Notes: generated by a model not told the origin, from the sequence alone. Positions 9,288 to 20,632 are shown, counted from the stretch's first letter. The stretch is 64,000 bases of DNA from Isoetes taiwanensis (GCA_021234155.1 JAJEKV010000047.1:566544-630543); one strand, 5' to 3'. Program-made: numbers and translations.

Positions 9288-9602
9288 ACACTCTTAAGAA
9301 CTGGAGTCCACCAGAGGGATTGCACTTCCTTAAATCTGTTCCAGACACTTGCTTCAGAGAACGTGCTGAGCAACTTCCTCTCAAATATTCTAAGGAGCCC
9401 AAGCTGAAGAAAAGTACCCCATTGACATCCTTAAAAGCCATTGAAAATGGAATTTCCTTCGGCTTTAAGTATTTCTTCGAAGAAGATCAGATGTGGTGGA
9501 GAAATTTCTTTCTTGAACAGAAAATTGTCTTGCAAAACCTAGCTCTAAGACAGTTGCAAGAACCGTTTCAATTGCCTAACACCTTCCATCAACCCCAGAA
9601 CT
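9288..9602 (+). pseudogene. Unidentified coding remnant
   Basis: An open stretch of about 105 codons (DEHTLKNWSPPEGLHFLKS at the start; WWRNFFLEQKIVLQNLALRQ near the end) with protein-like composition, rich in aromatic and basic residues. I do not recognise it. A second, interrupted copy is woven into the patchwork at 7540-7800, where stops and indels break it. It is part of the 1.5-kb unit 9247-10800, which could be the 3' part of a DNA transposon or a captured gene piece. Confidence 0.35.
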
Positions 9603-9689
9603 AGGCAGGTCCAAGCAATGCTACAATAGCACCTGCAGTAGAGGAATAAGCGGACCGAGTCATGTACCTCGGGCCAAGATGCAGGAATG

Positions 9690-10258
9690 AGCCTCAAGGT
9701 AATATCACAGAAATTGCCAAAAAATATACTGATTGCTCTTCCAACTGAGGAGGATGACAAAGTCGACCTTTTTGGATAGCAAAAGTTTGATACAGTCAAG
9801 GAGGAAGCCTTAGTAACTAAACTCAAGATTCACTGGCTTGCGGCACGTTCAAAAAATGCTTTTGAAGGTAGGTATGAGTTAGAAATGAGAAGTCAAGGTA
9901 AAGGAAGGAAGTCCAAGAAAGTGGGTTGTAGGGATGAGCTGAACTTAACTGATGTGACTATATTGTGCTATGACTTTAAATTGAAATTTGACAATCGTTT
10001 ACGCCAGAGGACTATCAATTTGCTTAAAAGGCTTGTAATTACGAGGAAGAGGATGAAGAAGGGAGTGGTGGTGGCAATGCTTCACCATCTGTTGATAGTG
10101 ATGAGGAAGATAACTACTCAAGAACATCCTCGAGTGACAGTGAAAGAAGTGAAGGTGATGAGTATGGCATAAATGAACATGATGACGTGTTGGATCCCTC
10201 CCTCATCACTTTTGTACATAACCGAGTCTTAGAAAAAAACTGTAAATTTTGCATGTGA
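9690..10258 (+). pseudogene. Unidentified coding remnant ending in an acidic Ser-rich tail
   Basis: Frame one reads KLPKNILIALPTEEDDKVDL, then KIHWLAARSKNAFEGRYELE and NRLRQRTINLLKRL. From about 10043 the next frame continues as an acidic, Ser-rich tail (EEEDEEGSGGGNASPSVDSD and DSERSEGDEYGINEHDD) up to a stop near 10258. The join needs a frameshift. Such tails are common at the ends of plant transposase or nuclear proteins, but nothing identifies this one. The copy in the patchwork (7850-8390) is more broken. Confidence 0.35.
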
Positions 10259-12887
10259 ATATGAAGATTTTATCTTCACATTTTGAGAATACTACAATTT
10301 CAGTTACAGACTTTACTTCAATTTTTCGTTAAATATTATATCCTCTTAAATTAGTGGTTTTCTCTAAAAACATACTCGAAGAAAATTCTATTTGCAAGGA
10401 AAAGTGTCACTTTAAAAAAGTCAATTCTCTCGTTGCATAAAAAAATTAGTCATTTGGGGGAGAAAGGTCAACATTCAATTTCATGCACCCTTTTTTTAAC
10501 CTCATTTTACCCCCTTTTTGTAAAAAATAAGGGAATCTTTAAAGAATATTCCTTTTGCTCTCATTTCGATGATTTGCTCCCGTTTAGTACGCAATCTTAT
10601 TAGTAGTTAATTGATACAAATCTTGCGTTGTCTTCTGTATTTTTACAACCATATACCTGCATAATATATACACATTATTGTGACCGGTCAAAAATTATTG
10701 AAGTGACATCACATTAGCCCAAAAGCTTTCGAAATAAAATGTACTATCTTTTAAAATGGTTGCACTCGTTGTTGTGTGCACATGTTTGGTTTCTTGATTA
10801 TAGCATCTGTCACGAATCATTTTATGCAATCCTTTGTCTAATATAATTCTTGAGCAGATATTCCCTTGTCATCAAAATATTACGAAAGTGATCTTGCTCG
10901 TGCGTCTCCAATCTGCATTATAGAATTAGTAAGACACATAGAAAGGATGCATTTTGGCAAAACATAAAGCTAGCATCTAAAGCCTGCATTCGAACGAGAA
11001 ATTATAGGTTGCAATGCAAGGTCAGTCAGTTGCAGGAAAGCTCATTTTCGGACAAACCATAAGAAATGGAAAAATGTTCGTTCAAATATTGTACTTTGAC
11101 ACAAATGCATCTTGTGATGCCATTAATCAAGTTGAGATAAGGCATGAACTATGCAAAGATCAAATTTCCTTGATCAAAGGGGCAAGCATAGAATAAATAA
11201 ATCATTGATCAAATTTGTATAGTCTAAGTCTCCTGGCTTTCCTTCCAAGATCAAGTAATTTTATATAAGCATGTGCTTCTGGAAATCTGAACCTAGCAAA
11301 AATCGTCATGCAAGAAGGACTCACTAATATATATGCCTTGTGTTAGGCATAACATCTCTAAATGCACCTTATGTATCTGCGGAATCACATCAATGTGGTG
11401 CAAGTTTTTGCGGCGCCAAATGGTGTTAACATGAACGCCACGTGAACGCCATGTAAACCATGCGCCCGCATGTTGTCATTCATGCATCCGCGAGAATTGT
11501 CTGCGGTCGCACCTACTATTCAATGCACATGCTGCATTCTGCACCAGATGCAGCTGCGGGTTTGGAATTTTCGGTAAGGCTCATGAATAATGGAATTTTT
11601 TAGTGACCATGGGCAAGCCACTATAAAATGGCATTCGAATTGATCCAATAATCAATTGATGCATTCATATCGATCCATTGATCGATTGATCAACCGTTTG
11701 GGAGACTTTTGGAGCAGGATTGGCAATGTTCTTGCTGGATGCTTGCCACCTTGAGTTTTGATTCCATCGATCCATTGTAGTTTCTTAGAGTGCCCATACA
11801 ACTTGATCCATTGAGTGTGAACATCATAGTCCATTGATGTAGTTTAAATTCTTTAGTGGCTGCGACCTTTCCAAATCACATGTCAATCATCCATGGACAA
11901 ATTGCCACCTTCTAGAAAGCAAGACTTGGCATAGCTAAACATATTGCAGTCTTGCCCCAATCCTTACAACACTATGCTACAGTTTTTTTCAACAAGTGAG
12001 ATTTTCTATAATCTACTCCCCCATGCAGCGAAGAGGAGGTATTGTCATGGCCTACTCGAGCGTGAGGTGGATGATCTTATGATGGAAATAGCGAGGATGC
12101 TTGTTCACGAGCAGTCTACAAATGCCATACTATGAAATTTTAACAAGCAACTCATAGATCTATATAGAGATAGGCTCCGATATGCTGCAACTAATGCTCT
12201 TGAACGAGCATAAAAAATGGCAATGCGCATCCTGAGTGAATCATCTCACAAACTATAGGAGCTGCTGGCCAGTTCGCGAGGTCATCAGCATGTTCTCGAG
12301 TTACCACCCGAGAGGTATATTTGTGTTCTACTGTGATTGTATACAATTAGCCATGAACTTGAGTGCCATGCCTTATTCATGAACTTGAATGCCATGCCTT
12401 ATTCACCAAGGAGTTAGGCCTTACATACGCAGTGGATGGACAAATCTTAAGTAGCACTATTATGGTTTAAAATTAAGGGATCTTCTGATGTTGAAATTGC
12501 ATCAATAAACCTAGTAAGTAACTAAGCTTTAATTTTCGAGAGTGGTAATCAAACAATGTGCTTGAAAGTCTACTTACAGTGACTTTAGAATAGAATAGGT
12601 TTTTAGAAGGATCAATATTTCTATGTGAGCCTTTGTTTCATTGCCTCTCTGAATAATGATGCTAATTGACGTTGACGCAGAGGGGCAAGGGAAAGGAAGC
12701 TCGGGAAAACTCTATGGTTTGAATGGTCACATAACAAGAGTTTTCAAAACTCTTTTAATTATAGTGCTAGGAAAATGCAGCCTAGCCACATGTCAGGCTT
12801 CACGTGCTTATATGATCTACTCTTGTTTACGATGGGACATCGCTTTCCGATAGAGTCAATAGATAGAGTCAACAGAAATCTTGTACC
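10259..12887. other. Region without a recognisable gene; weak coding-like piece at 11985-12340
   Basis: 10259-11900 is AT-rich with scattered short ORFs and no family match; about 11390-11560 is a GC-richer island rich in CATG and GCG words. 11985-12340 reads in patches like protein (LLEREVDDLMMEIARMLVHE, RLRYAATNALERA) with stops between; I cannot name it. A 26-bp tandem duplication (GAACTTGAGTGCCATGCCTT) sits at about 12356-12409. Confidence 0.4.
12484..12575 (+). repeat. Dispersed repeat, copy 1
   Basis: CTTCTGATGTTGAAATTGCA, AAGCTTTAATTTTCGAGAGT and GTAATCAAACAATG recur in order at 13395-13495 (TTCTGATGTTGAAGTTGCA etc.). A second shared block (GAGG.GCAAGGGAAAGGAAGCT-like) occurs at ~12676 and ~13147. 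The chlB insert lies between the copies, so the duplication may be linked to its arrival. Confidence 0.55.
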
Positions 12888-13131
12888 TCAAATTAAAAGT
12901 CTATAACAGATATACCTTCCGCAAATATTATCGGTATTTCTATGTTGGGCTTTCACAACCAACATGATAATCGTGAACTTGAACGTTTATTACAAGATCA
13001 AGGTATTGAAATTAATCAACTAATTCCGAAGGGGATTTGTAGAAGATCCTGAAAATTTACCAAAGGCTTGGTTTAATTTTGTTCCTAAACTTGCTTTCAC
13101 GCCTCTTTGGACAGTGTATCTTAAGAAGTAA
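12888..13131 (+). pseudogene. chlB: Plastid-derived insert: chlB fragment (NUPT)
   Basis: The segment reads [45 protein letters not shown], then after a one-base shift [16 protein letters not shown] and a 15-residue block ending TVYLKK. This follows ChlB, the B subunit of light-independent (dark-operative) protochlorophyllide reductase, which works with ChlN and ChlL in the plastid to reduce protochlorophyllide (family pattern [30 protein letters not shown], then NLPKAWFN). About 80 codons from the middle of a ~510-residue protein remain, with a frameshift near 13030 and a degraded end. It lies in AT-rich nuclear-type sequence with no other plastid genes around, so it is best read as an old nuclear plastid insert. 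Confidence 0.85.
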
Positions 13132-13394
13132 CTAAGCTACTAAGAAGAGGCAGGAAAAGAAAGTTTGGGAAATCTCGTTGCTTTCAAGCTGGGGTAGAAG
13201 AGTTCCGACGGCTCTTTCAATTGCATGCACAAAAAAGTGCAACCGCAAGACGTGGCCCTCAACTTCAACTTCAATGGAATCTATCCCTGAACTTCATGAC
13301 CTTCTTTGCAGTGGCCACCATGGTACGACCATATAGTTTAAAGAAAAGAAGGTCTAATCACAGGTCTAGATGTCATTGGCTATGCAACCAACCT

Positions 13395-13495
13395 TCTGAT
13401 GTTGAAGTTGCATGTAGCGGCAAACCCATTTAAGTAAATAAGCTTCAATTCTCCAGAGTGGTCGTAAAAAAGAATGGTAATCAAACGTTTGAACT
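13395..13495 (+). repeat. Dispersed repeat, copy 2
   Basis: Counterpart of 12484-12575, about 913 bp downstream. Shared words are TTCTGATGTTGAAGTTGC, AAGCTTCAATTCTCCAGAGT and GGTAATCAAAC. Identity is about 75-80% with indels. Confidence 0.55.
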
Positions 13496-15159
13496 ACACC
13501 TAATTTCAGGTTATAGCCTTGCTTGAATTTAAGCCACCCCTTACATAACTCTGGTACATATGATTGATGCCAATTATGTGATTGATGCCAATTACATGTA
13601 CTGGAGTTAGCCATACATGTGCAATGGGTAGCTTAAGCTCAAACAATAACAATAAAACAGAGTGCTCAAAGTTCTTGTTAATTTCAAATGCATTCTGCTA
13701 TAACTTCAAAAGTGGTACGTCTCCCAATTTCAAGCCACAGTGCTGTTCAAGCTTCTCCATCTACTGCGGGGGTAAGACTTAACTCTGGTATGTGTAATCC
13801 TCCAAAAGTATCAGAACAGGTTTAGTCTAGACTATGGACTTTGCTTTGGCATAGATTTTTGTCTGATTATTTGCCCCCATATGCTCAACCCTTTGGTTTA
13901 ATACTGGATTTAGATACAGTACTAATGGAAGTGAGAGCATAAGAGGGAAAACGCTCTCGGAATGGGCTCCAGATGAACGTCAACGCACCATAGAACATAA
14001 CTGGTGCAGCTCATCATAATGCACGGCAGCATGCCGCCAATCCTAAAGCCACTGACCTTAATCCGCTAAGTTGGTAAGGTTTCTTGAAGTAAATACATGG
14101 TTAAAAAGATCATGAACATCCCAATTAAACAGAGTAAATGGATGAAAAGAAAGCTAAGCTTATTGTACAGAGAAATGATAAGAGCTTATTGATATTATAT
14201 CAGAAAGAGTACAATAAGTAGATGATATTCCTAATTTGTTTTCGTATAATTATGGACCGTTCCATTTTGCTATGTTAGAAAGCTACAAATGCAACAAATA
14301 TAAAATTTCACATTCTATCCAATGTAGATAAGCCCCCGATTTTCCACTTAATTATGAAGCAATGTCGTGTGTTCTTATCTTTAAGTGTCAGAAGAATCTT
14401 TACTATAAATGAATCAATTTTATCACAAATAGAAACCTTGTCGGATAATGCAATGGTTTCTCTTTTGTGGTGCCGTGTAAGAGATTGCCTTTACTCCAAA
14501 TCTGGTTGTTCTATACGAATAGGCAACACATTTGTAATATCTATGCAGTTTCCCTAGAGAAGTGCAATGATAATGCCATACCATCTTCTAAGTTAACATG
14601 TACTTCATGAGATTATTACAACAAAAAGTTCAGACCCACACAAAGACATTTGTAATGAGGTTGCTGGGTTAAAGCATGCAATAGTGTCTCAATTAGCTTG
14701 TCCCCCCTGTCCCCCCCAAAATAGTTCAAAAAGTAGGTCGTCCCAACTAACTTCTTTTGCCACGTAGAACATTTTGAAAATTTCACCTGCAAGAACCTCG
14801 GGCCAAAGATTCTATCCCGCTCGGTGCTATCAGAGTCGGTCTCGAAGCTTGTACCAGAGGATGATCCCATGAATCAAGACTTATTGATGCGGCCATGCCA
14901 AAATCGTGAACCTAATAAGTAAGTGAAAAACTTCTCAAATTCTTTTACAAAATTTCTTGCAAAGCAATGAAATGGAAGCTCCCTTGTTAACGAATTGGAG
15001 CAACAGAAGATTTCAAGCCGCTTTCTTATTGCCAGGTTGGATCTATTAGATAAATTAGAGCATCTTTTTTTCAGATTGAGACCACCTTGTTGAAGCCATC
15101 CCACAAGGCCAAAGATATCAGTAAGCATCAATCCTTTCTCTTCATCTTCATAGTTAAAC
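13496..15159. other. No recognisable gene
   Basis: AT-rich sequence with only short ORFs. On the minus strand at 14870-14787 a short frame starting MGSSSGTSFETDSDSTERD runs into a CAG|GTGAAA donor-like site; it could be a lone first exon, but nothing follows it convincingly. The region just before 15160 may hold the promoter of the transposase-like gene. Confidence 0.35.
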
Positions 15160-15870
15160 ATGGAAGATGGGGATGCAAGCAAGTCAAAGGGGAAAAAGAA
15201 GAGAACAGCAGAGCAAGAGGCCTTAAAAAAGAGAAGACAGAGGAAGCGTAGAAATGAGGAAAAACATGCTATTATGCAAGAATGTTCCAATGCCGGTCAG
15301 AGCAACACTAAAAAGCAAAGAGCCTTGGCTAATATTGTCTCGTAATTTATGAAGAATACTTCAGAAATGGACACTGAAACGAAGAAAGAAATTTTGAGTG
15401 ACTTCATAAAGGAAAAAGAAATCAAAGAATTTCTTAGTGATGAATTCAAGAATATGGGAGTTAAGAATCATTTGATTGGCAATATTAGAAAAAGCATTCA
15501 ATCAATAAAAGCTTCTACAAGCATAGATTTTATGGCTGCAAAGAAAAATGTACTTGCAATGGCTATTGGCAAGGATTGCACAGGTCAAATTGTTAGTAAG
15601 AGAAGTTTGGGAAAAGTTTTGGGAGTCCATCCGAGAAATATTAAAATGGCAAGGAATAAACGTGAACAAATAGATATTGATAAAGGTGGATGGGTCTTTT
15701 ACAAGCGATCCAGAAGGTTTGATTCAATTGGAGATGATGTTATTGAGCTGATTCAGGAGTTTTGGGATGCAAATACAAGGGTCTCGCCTAATGCGAAGGA
15801 CGTGAGATATAAAAGATTGGCAAAGAATATTAAACAAGAACATGCCACTCACTATTTGGAGGACACACAG
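15160..15870 (+). pseudogene. Transposase-like gene, exon 1
   Basis: Starts with an ATG and a very basic Lys/Arg region (KSKGKKKRTAEQEALKKRRQ), suitable for DNA binding or nuclear targeting. One in-frame TAA at 15343-15345 interrupts it; the same frame continues at once (MKNTSEMDTETKKEILSDFI) for 170 codons to LEDTQ. A change from CAA (Gln) would explain the stop. Exon 1 ends at a CAG|GTAATT donor. Joining to 16437 keeps phase 0 (..YLEDTQ|SELFLKFKEQ..), which strongly supports a spliced gene and not chance ORFs. Confidence 0.7.
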
Positions 15871-16436
15871 GTAATTCCCCTTCTCATTCTTTGAAGGAAC
15901 TAAAATTATGGTTGGTAAGGTATTGTTAGTTGTGAATTGAGTTAGTGCTAGACAATGGTTCTGGTCGGGTTAGTTAAAGTTACAAAAGGTTCTGGCTAGT
16001 TAGTTCTAGTTGCATTTGCAAGTTATAGCGAGGGTCGGGTTAGTTAAAGTTGGAGGTCATGGCTAGTAGTCGAGGTTACAGATTATAGTTCTGATTAGTT
16101 AAAGTTGTAGGTTACAATCGATTAGTTCAAGTTCCGTGTTTGATACCAACATCGATTGTAATTGCCAGCGATTTGCGATTCTGAAAGATTGAAGTTCTGA
16201 TGGTCGGTCGAGATCACGTTATAGTTAGAGGTGGAAGTTGTAGGTGATAGATGTAGAGACAATAACAGTTATAGGTAGATGCTAATAGTTTTAGTTGCTG
16301 TATCAATTCAGTCTTAGTCTTCAAACTTGAGCATCTTTGTCCACTAGTTATAGCTTTAATTAGGTTTTTCATTTGTGAGGTCTTTGTTGTATCCAACATA
16401 CAGTTATGTAAGCTCACTACTCTTATTCTTGTGCAG
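15871..16436 (+). other. Intron of the transposase-like gene
   Basis: 566 bp, GT donor at 15871 and TTGTGCAG acceptor at 16436. It contains degenerate repeats of GGTTAGTTAAAGTT and TTCTGG.TAGTTA words at about 15950-16130, a local minisatellite inside the intron. Confidence 0.7.
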
Positions 16437-17665
16437 TCAGAGCTGTTTCTTAAGTTCAAAGAGCAATATCCAGAGGTGCAGATCCGCCAAAGAGCTTTTG
16501 AGAAATTAAAGCCATGGTATGTCATGAAGTTGAAGCAATTCAACTCTTGTTGTTGCATACATCATGTGAGGCTACAAATGCTTTTGGATGGTTTTAATAA
16601 ATTGAGGAACCAGCATGTGAATCCTTGCAATTGTGCATGTGAAGTATGTGGAGCAGTAGAAGAAGAAGTTTGTTTCGCTAAGACAAAAAAGTATAAGACA
16701 ACTACAGAGTTGTGGCAGTCTATTCTTTGCCCAAGAGAGGAAAATCAAGAATTTCATAAAAAAGATTGCATGTACAGGCTTTGTAGCACTTGTGGTATCT
16801 CGGTTTGTCGATATGCCCACTAGAGTTATCAAATGAAGGATCTATTAGTTGGGAGTATTGGGATTATGAGGAAGGTGGTAAGGATAAGAAAGGAAACCCA
16901 AAGAAGGTTCTAAAGCGCTTTTATGGAGAGAGACCCGAACCACCTAACTTTAATTCATAAATTGATTGAGAGGTTGGATAAATTTCCTTTGCATAGTTTC
17001 GAGGCACAAGTGGCGTGCAAAGCAGTTCAAGGAGTTGTTGGAAAATCTTCCTCCGGTATTCTTGTATCATGAGTGGACTTTCTTTGAGAATTTTTCTATC
17101 TAGTCAGAGAACCAAGTGCAATCTGCATATTGGACTAGCATACAGATTACCATCTTGGTGCATATTATGTACTTTGTAGACCCTATGTCAGGGGATGTGA
17201 TCAAAGACACTCATTATTATATATCTGATGATACAAAGCACGATACACTATTTGTTCAGCATGCATTTATGATGCATTATGAGTTTATGAAACAACAAGG
17301 TATAGATCCGATAAGCACCGGTCTTTTTCGGATGGAGCAAAGATCACGTTCAAAGCAGCAAGACCCTTCTACTTTGTTGGAAGGTATGTAGTTGCCACAC
17401 AAATTGAGATGATGTGGAATTATTTTGGCTCAAACCATGGGAAGGGAGAGCATGATGGCAAAGCCGCAGAATTAAAACGGTGGCTGAGGGAATTGATGAA
17501 GAGAGTACAAACCATAAAAATTGAAAATGCAAAACCTGATATAGTTAAAGTAGCCGAGGGGATGGTTTTTCGCCTAGTGCTCCATCTTCTAGTTTGAAAA
17601 AAACCAAAGTGAGAAGATGGTTTTGGAAAGTGGTGGGGTGAACAGAACAACCTTTGGGCGCCAGA
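16437..17665 (+). pseudogene. Transposase-like gene, catalytic region (frameshifted)
   Basis: Reads SELFLKFKEQYPEVQIRQRA, a Cys-rich zinc-binding-like part (CNCACEVCG, then CMYRLCSTCG), and after a shift near 16815 LSNEGSISWEYWDYEEGG. Later pieces are FFENFSI (17080s), YFVDPMSGDVIKDTHYYISD, and after a shift near 17320 FSDGAKITFKAARPFYFVGR and NYFGSNHGKGEHDGKAAELK. I recall this order (ENY/F block, SD-G-A..FK block, HGKG..DG block) from a widespread family of eukaryotic DDE-type transposase-like proteins, but I cannot name the superfamily. The usual Asp before the ENY block is not visible. A TAG at about 17101 and several one-base shifts make it a pseudogene. Confidence 0.65.
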
Positions 17666-18305
17666 CATCGTGGAGGACACAAGGAACATTCATTCTGTTC
17701 ATGCATTCAATTTAGAATGCCCTACGCAATTGCATGTAAGACGTTTGTCTTGCTTTTGTGCAAACTGCTTTGATGCAGAATGGGAAAAATGCATGAACAA
17801 AGAATATGTAGACGATTGGGAGCTTGTGATTATTCAACCAAGCAATGTTCTACGTGATGAATATGAGGAACCTAAATCTCAAAGAACAAGATTCTCTGAG
17901 CTATCTACTGTTCTAAAAGATAGCATAGGAGTAGGCGACAATTTTGCTATTGCTGCTCCAAAATATAATGAAGAGGGAGCACTATTTTGGTTGGTGTGTT
18001 GTACAAAGACAGCGTATGTTGTTAAGGAAGACTTTGAGGTGAATGGGCAAATATTTTATGCAGGAGAGGAGCTTCTTGAAGGTATTTATTATAAAAAGGC
18101 ACCAAGATCATGTACAAGCTATATCTATTGTTCAGACGAGCCAAAAGCCATACTCTACACAAGTCAAGTTTGTGCAATTAAATTGGTCATGCCACAGGCA
18201 AAACATCGATTGAAGGGAAACCAGGTTGTATACACACTTAGTGAAGCTGATAGTGAAAAGATTTTAGACAATCTCCCCGATGTTCTATCTGATGATGAAG
18301 ACTAG
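17648..18305 (+). pseudogene. Transposase-like gene, C-terminal domain
   Basis: Open from NLWAPDIVEDTRNIHSVHAF through 211 codons to the TAG at 18303. Features are LSCFCANCFDAEWEKC (a Cys cluster), a BAH-like or beta-rich stretch GVGDNFAIAAPKYNEEGALF, then EDFEVNGQIFYAGEELLEGI, and an acidic end (LPDVLSDDED). It is in a different frame from the HGKG block, with degraded sequence between (17550-17650). The C-terminal part is the best preserved of the whole gene. In related proteins a similar Cys-rich plus acidic tail follows the catalytic region. Confidence 0.6.
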
Positions 18306-18473
18306 ATATCTGACTCTATCAGATTTGTCTTTTTTTTGGCTTTGTACCATATTTCTGATTTATCAGATTTATCAGATTGTACGGATTATCAATAAAGTCT
18401 TTGTCAATTGCATGTTATTTTGGAAGAGTAAACTTGAATTTTAAATGCATGGTTCTGTTTAGGAGCTTAGGCT

Positions 18474-18660
18474 TGGAGACTGTAAACCTGTATAAACCTG
18501 TGTAAACCTGTATAAACCTGTTATGTCAGATTATTAGAAGTTGTACTAGACTTGCCAAGATCATCTGATTTGCTTGGAGACTGTAAACCTGTATAAACCT
18601 GTTATGTCAGATTATCAGAGGTTGTACTAGACTTGCCAGGACTTGTAGCAGACTTAGAGT
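18474..18660 (+). repeat. Tandem duplication, ~98 bp, with TGTATAAACC units
   Basis: Two copies of a block running from TTGGAGACTGTAAACCTG to GACTTGCCA(A/G)GA. The first copy also holds an inner run of four GT(A/G)TAAACCT units. It lies just behind the transposase-like gene and could be subterminal repeats of that transposon, though I find no matching inverted end upstream of 15160. Confidence 0.7.
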
Positions 18661-18780
18661 TAGATCAGGAAATCAGTATACTTAGATTAGGAATTAAATA
18701 TCCATCACAAAAACATTCGACATACTCTGTCACAAATTTCCCCCTTTTTAAAATCCCCTGTTCTACTTGATTCTTGGCAA

Positions 18781-18886
18781 ATTCGACACCATTCTTTTGT
18801 TTTTTAGCATGCCCACGGATGCTTAGCTACCAATTCGACACCATTCTTTGTTTTTTAGCATGCCCACTGATGCCTAGCTACAATTA
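18781..18886 (+). repeat. Tandem duplication of ~52 bp
   Basis: AATTCGACACCATTCTTTTG ... GCATGCCCACGGATGCTTAG is followed directly by a second copy ending GCATGCCCACTGATGCCTAG. Differences are few, so the duplication is young compared with its surroundings. Confidence 0.75.
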
Positions 18887-18959
18887 GGCACCCAGATCCG
18901 TCAAATCAGCAGACGGATTGAAGAAATTTAGGGCTGAAGATATTAGTTTCATATATCCC

Positions 18960-19640
18960 ACAGGCTCAATAGGAAAAAGAAAACATGGGTATCTTTTTTT
19001 ATGTTTTTTTTTAATATTTTTTAATGTTTAATGATGGTGTGGCACATGTTGTTTTAATGATGGGCACTTATAATTAACATGGGCTGCTTACATGGGCTGC
19101 CAGTTGGACTGGCACATGGACTGCCACTTGGCTTGGCACATGGTGATGTGGCACATGTAAGTGCCACATTAACTTACACTTAACATTAACATATTAACTT
19201 AAGATTAACATATTAACCTTAATAACTAGCCCTAAAAAAAAAACACTTTTACTTGTCCACATATACTTCCAAATGCACATGGACTCCACATGGACTGCTT
19301 ACATGGACTGCCACATGGGCTACTGACATGGCATGCTACATGGACTACTTACATGGACCGCCACTTGGACTGGCACATGATGACAATATGTGGTGATGAT
19401 GACTAGGATGGCATAACACGTGTTTGATGACTTGGCTCATTGAATGCTGACATGGACTGTCACTTGGATTGCCACATGGACTACCACATGGACTAACAAG
19501 TTAACTTAACAAGTTGTAAGTTAACTTATTTAAGTTAACTTATAAACTTACAACATAACATACAACATTAACATTAACTTGTACTAAACATTAACATATT
19601 AACTTAACATTAACATATTAACCTAAACACATGGCATCAC
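18960..19640 (+). repeat. Low-complexity field of ACATGGACTGCC and TTAACATTAACATA words
   Basis: Many imperfect copies of ACATGG(A/G)CTGCCAC(A/T)TGG and of AACATTAACATATTAACTTA alternate. No coding potential is visible. The field is built by repeated slippage or unequal exchange. Confidence 0.65.
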
Positions 19641-19794
19641 GTGTATGATGACATGGCATGATGATGTGGCACATGCATTTTGATATATACACAAATTTGC
19701 TTAAAAATGTAACATTTTCTTCAAACAAATAAAAGTAGCAGCAATATGAATAGTTCTTTAGTGTCCCATATGAATAGTTGCTTAGTGTCCTATC

Positions 19795-19890
19795 TATATA
19801 GGACAATGATAGGTCCTATTTAATACAATGATAGGTCCTATATAGGTCCTATATAGTGTCCTACATAGGTCCTGTATAGGACAATGATGT
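19795..19890. repeat. Palindromic cluster of TATAGGACC / GGTCCTATA
   Basis: GATAGGTCCTAT occurs several times and its complement TATAGGAC flanks it at 19797 and 19874, giving nested hairpins within about 95 bp. Confidence 0.6.
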
Positions 19891-19985
19891 ATGCATGCAA
19901 ATTTACCCATAAATTTCGGAACCTCAGCAGATCGAACCATCTCATTTTCCTTCCCTTTCCTTTGCTTTTCCTTCTCATTTCAGTA

Positions 19986-20244
19986 ATGCCGCGCTTTAAG
20001 AGCACCCCGAGGAAGCCCCCGATGGAGGAATCAAGGCTGAAGGCCCCGATGGAGGAATCAAGCCTGAAGCTTCAAAAAATAAGTTTTGAAGCTCGATTTA
20101 GTACAGCAGTTTTGAAGCTTCAGTTACTGAAAAAGTACAGCAGTGGGTAGATCGTGCCTGCTTCCATGAGGAACGCCTGTTGAAGATGAAGACTGAAGTT
20201 GGTGGAGATGGTGGCCTTCAAATTCAGCTCAAGATGCCTGATTA
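19986..20244 (+). CDS. Small basic hypothetical protein, probably frameshifted
   Basis: ATG in context CAGTAATGCCG. It reads MPRFKSTPRKPPMEESRLKA with an internal repeat of the KAPMEESSLK type. The frame stops at 20148, but another frame carries on plausibly (EKVQQWVDRACFHEERLLKM and LQIQLKMPD) to a TAA at 20242. With one shift this would give a basic protein of about 85 residues. No family is recognised. It may be a first exon, since a splice-acceptor-like intron end follows at 20542-20620. Confidence 0.3.
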
Positions 20245-20403
20245 AAAAAGTTTTTTAAATCTGCAGTTTTTCATAAAGTATAGTTTTACTATCTTCTTTT
20301 CTTTAGTTTTTCGGCTCCAGAACAGGGTTTTTGAACAGCTGTACTTGGTTTCTCTATAAAAACTTGAACGATATAACATAATGTAACTGTTTTTTCTTTT
20401 TAT

Positions 20404-20460
20404 ATGAAAACTGGCCTGTGAAAACTCGTCTGTGAAAACTGGTATGTGAAAACTGGTTTG
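20404..20460 (+). repeat. Short tandem repeat, (TGTGAAAACTGG)4
   Basis: Four imperfect 14-16 bp units with the core TGTGAAAACT.G. Confidence 0.7.
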
Positions 20461-20541
20461 GACGGGCATTTTTGTAAACAAGTTACAAGAGATAATATAA
20501 TATGGTTCTATATATGTGTTCTTTGTATATTCCGAATACTG

Positions 20542-20632
20542 GTTATGTTTGTAATCTAATTCAATCTGAGTTTCATTAAATTAGTTATGTTTTTAATCTA
20601 ATTATCTTCTTGCATTATAGAAATGTCAAGGA
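20542..20632 (+). repeat. Inverted repeat arm: intron 3' end plus exon start (plus strand)
   Basis: This ~90-bp block ends TCTTCTTGCATTATAG followed by AAATGTCAAGGA. It matches the reverse complement of 23378-23467 with a single one-base gap. The TTATAG|A boundary looks like a splice acceptor on both strands. After the acceptor a short frame opens (MSRRICQNNLLGCC) but stops after 31 codons. Confidence 0.8.

Noticed and set aside
11944-12340. Possible AAA protease (FtsH-like) C-terminal fragment
   Set aside because: The helical pattern is suggestive, but no motif such as HEXXH or a Walker box is present, so no name is given.
14787-14870. Minus-strand first exon starting MGSSSGTS
   Set aside because: A start and a donor-like site alone are not enough; no second exon could be matched.
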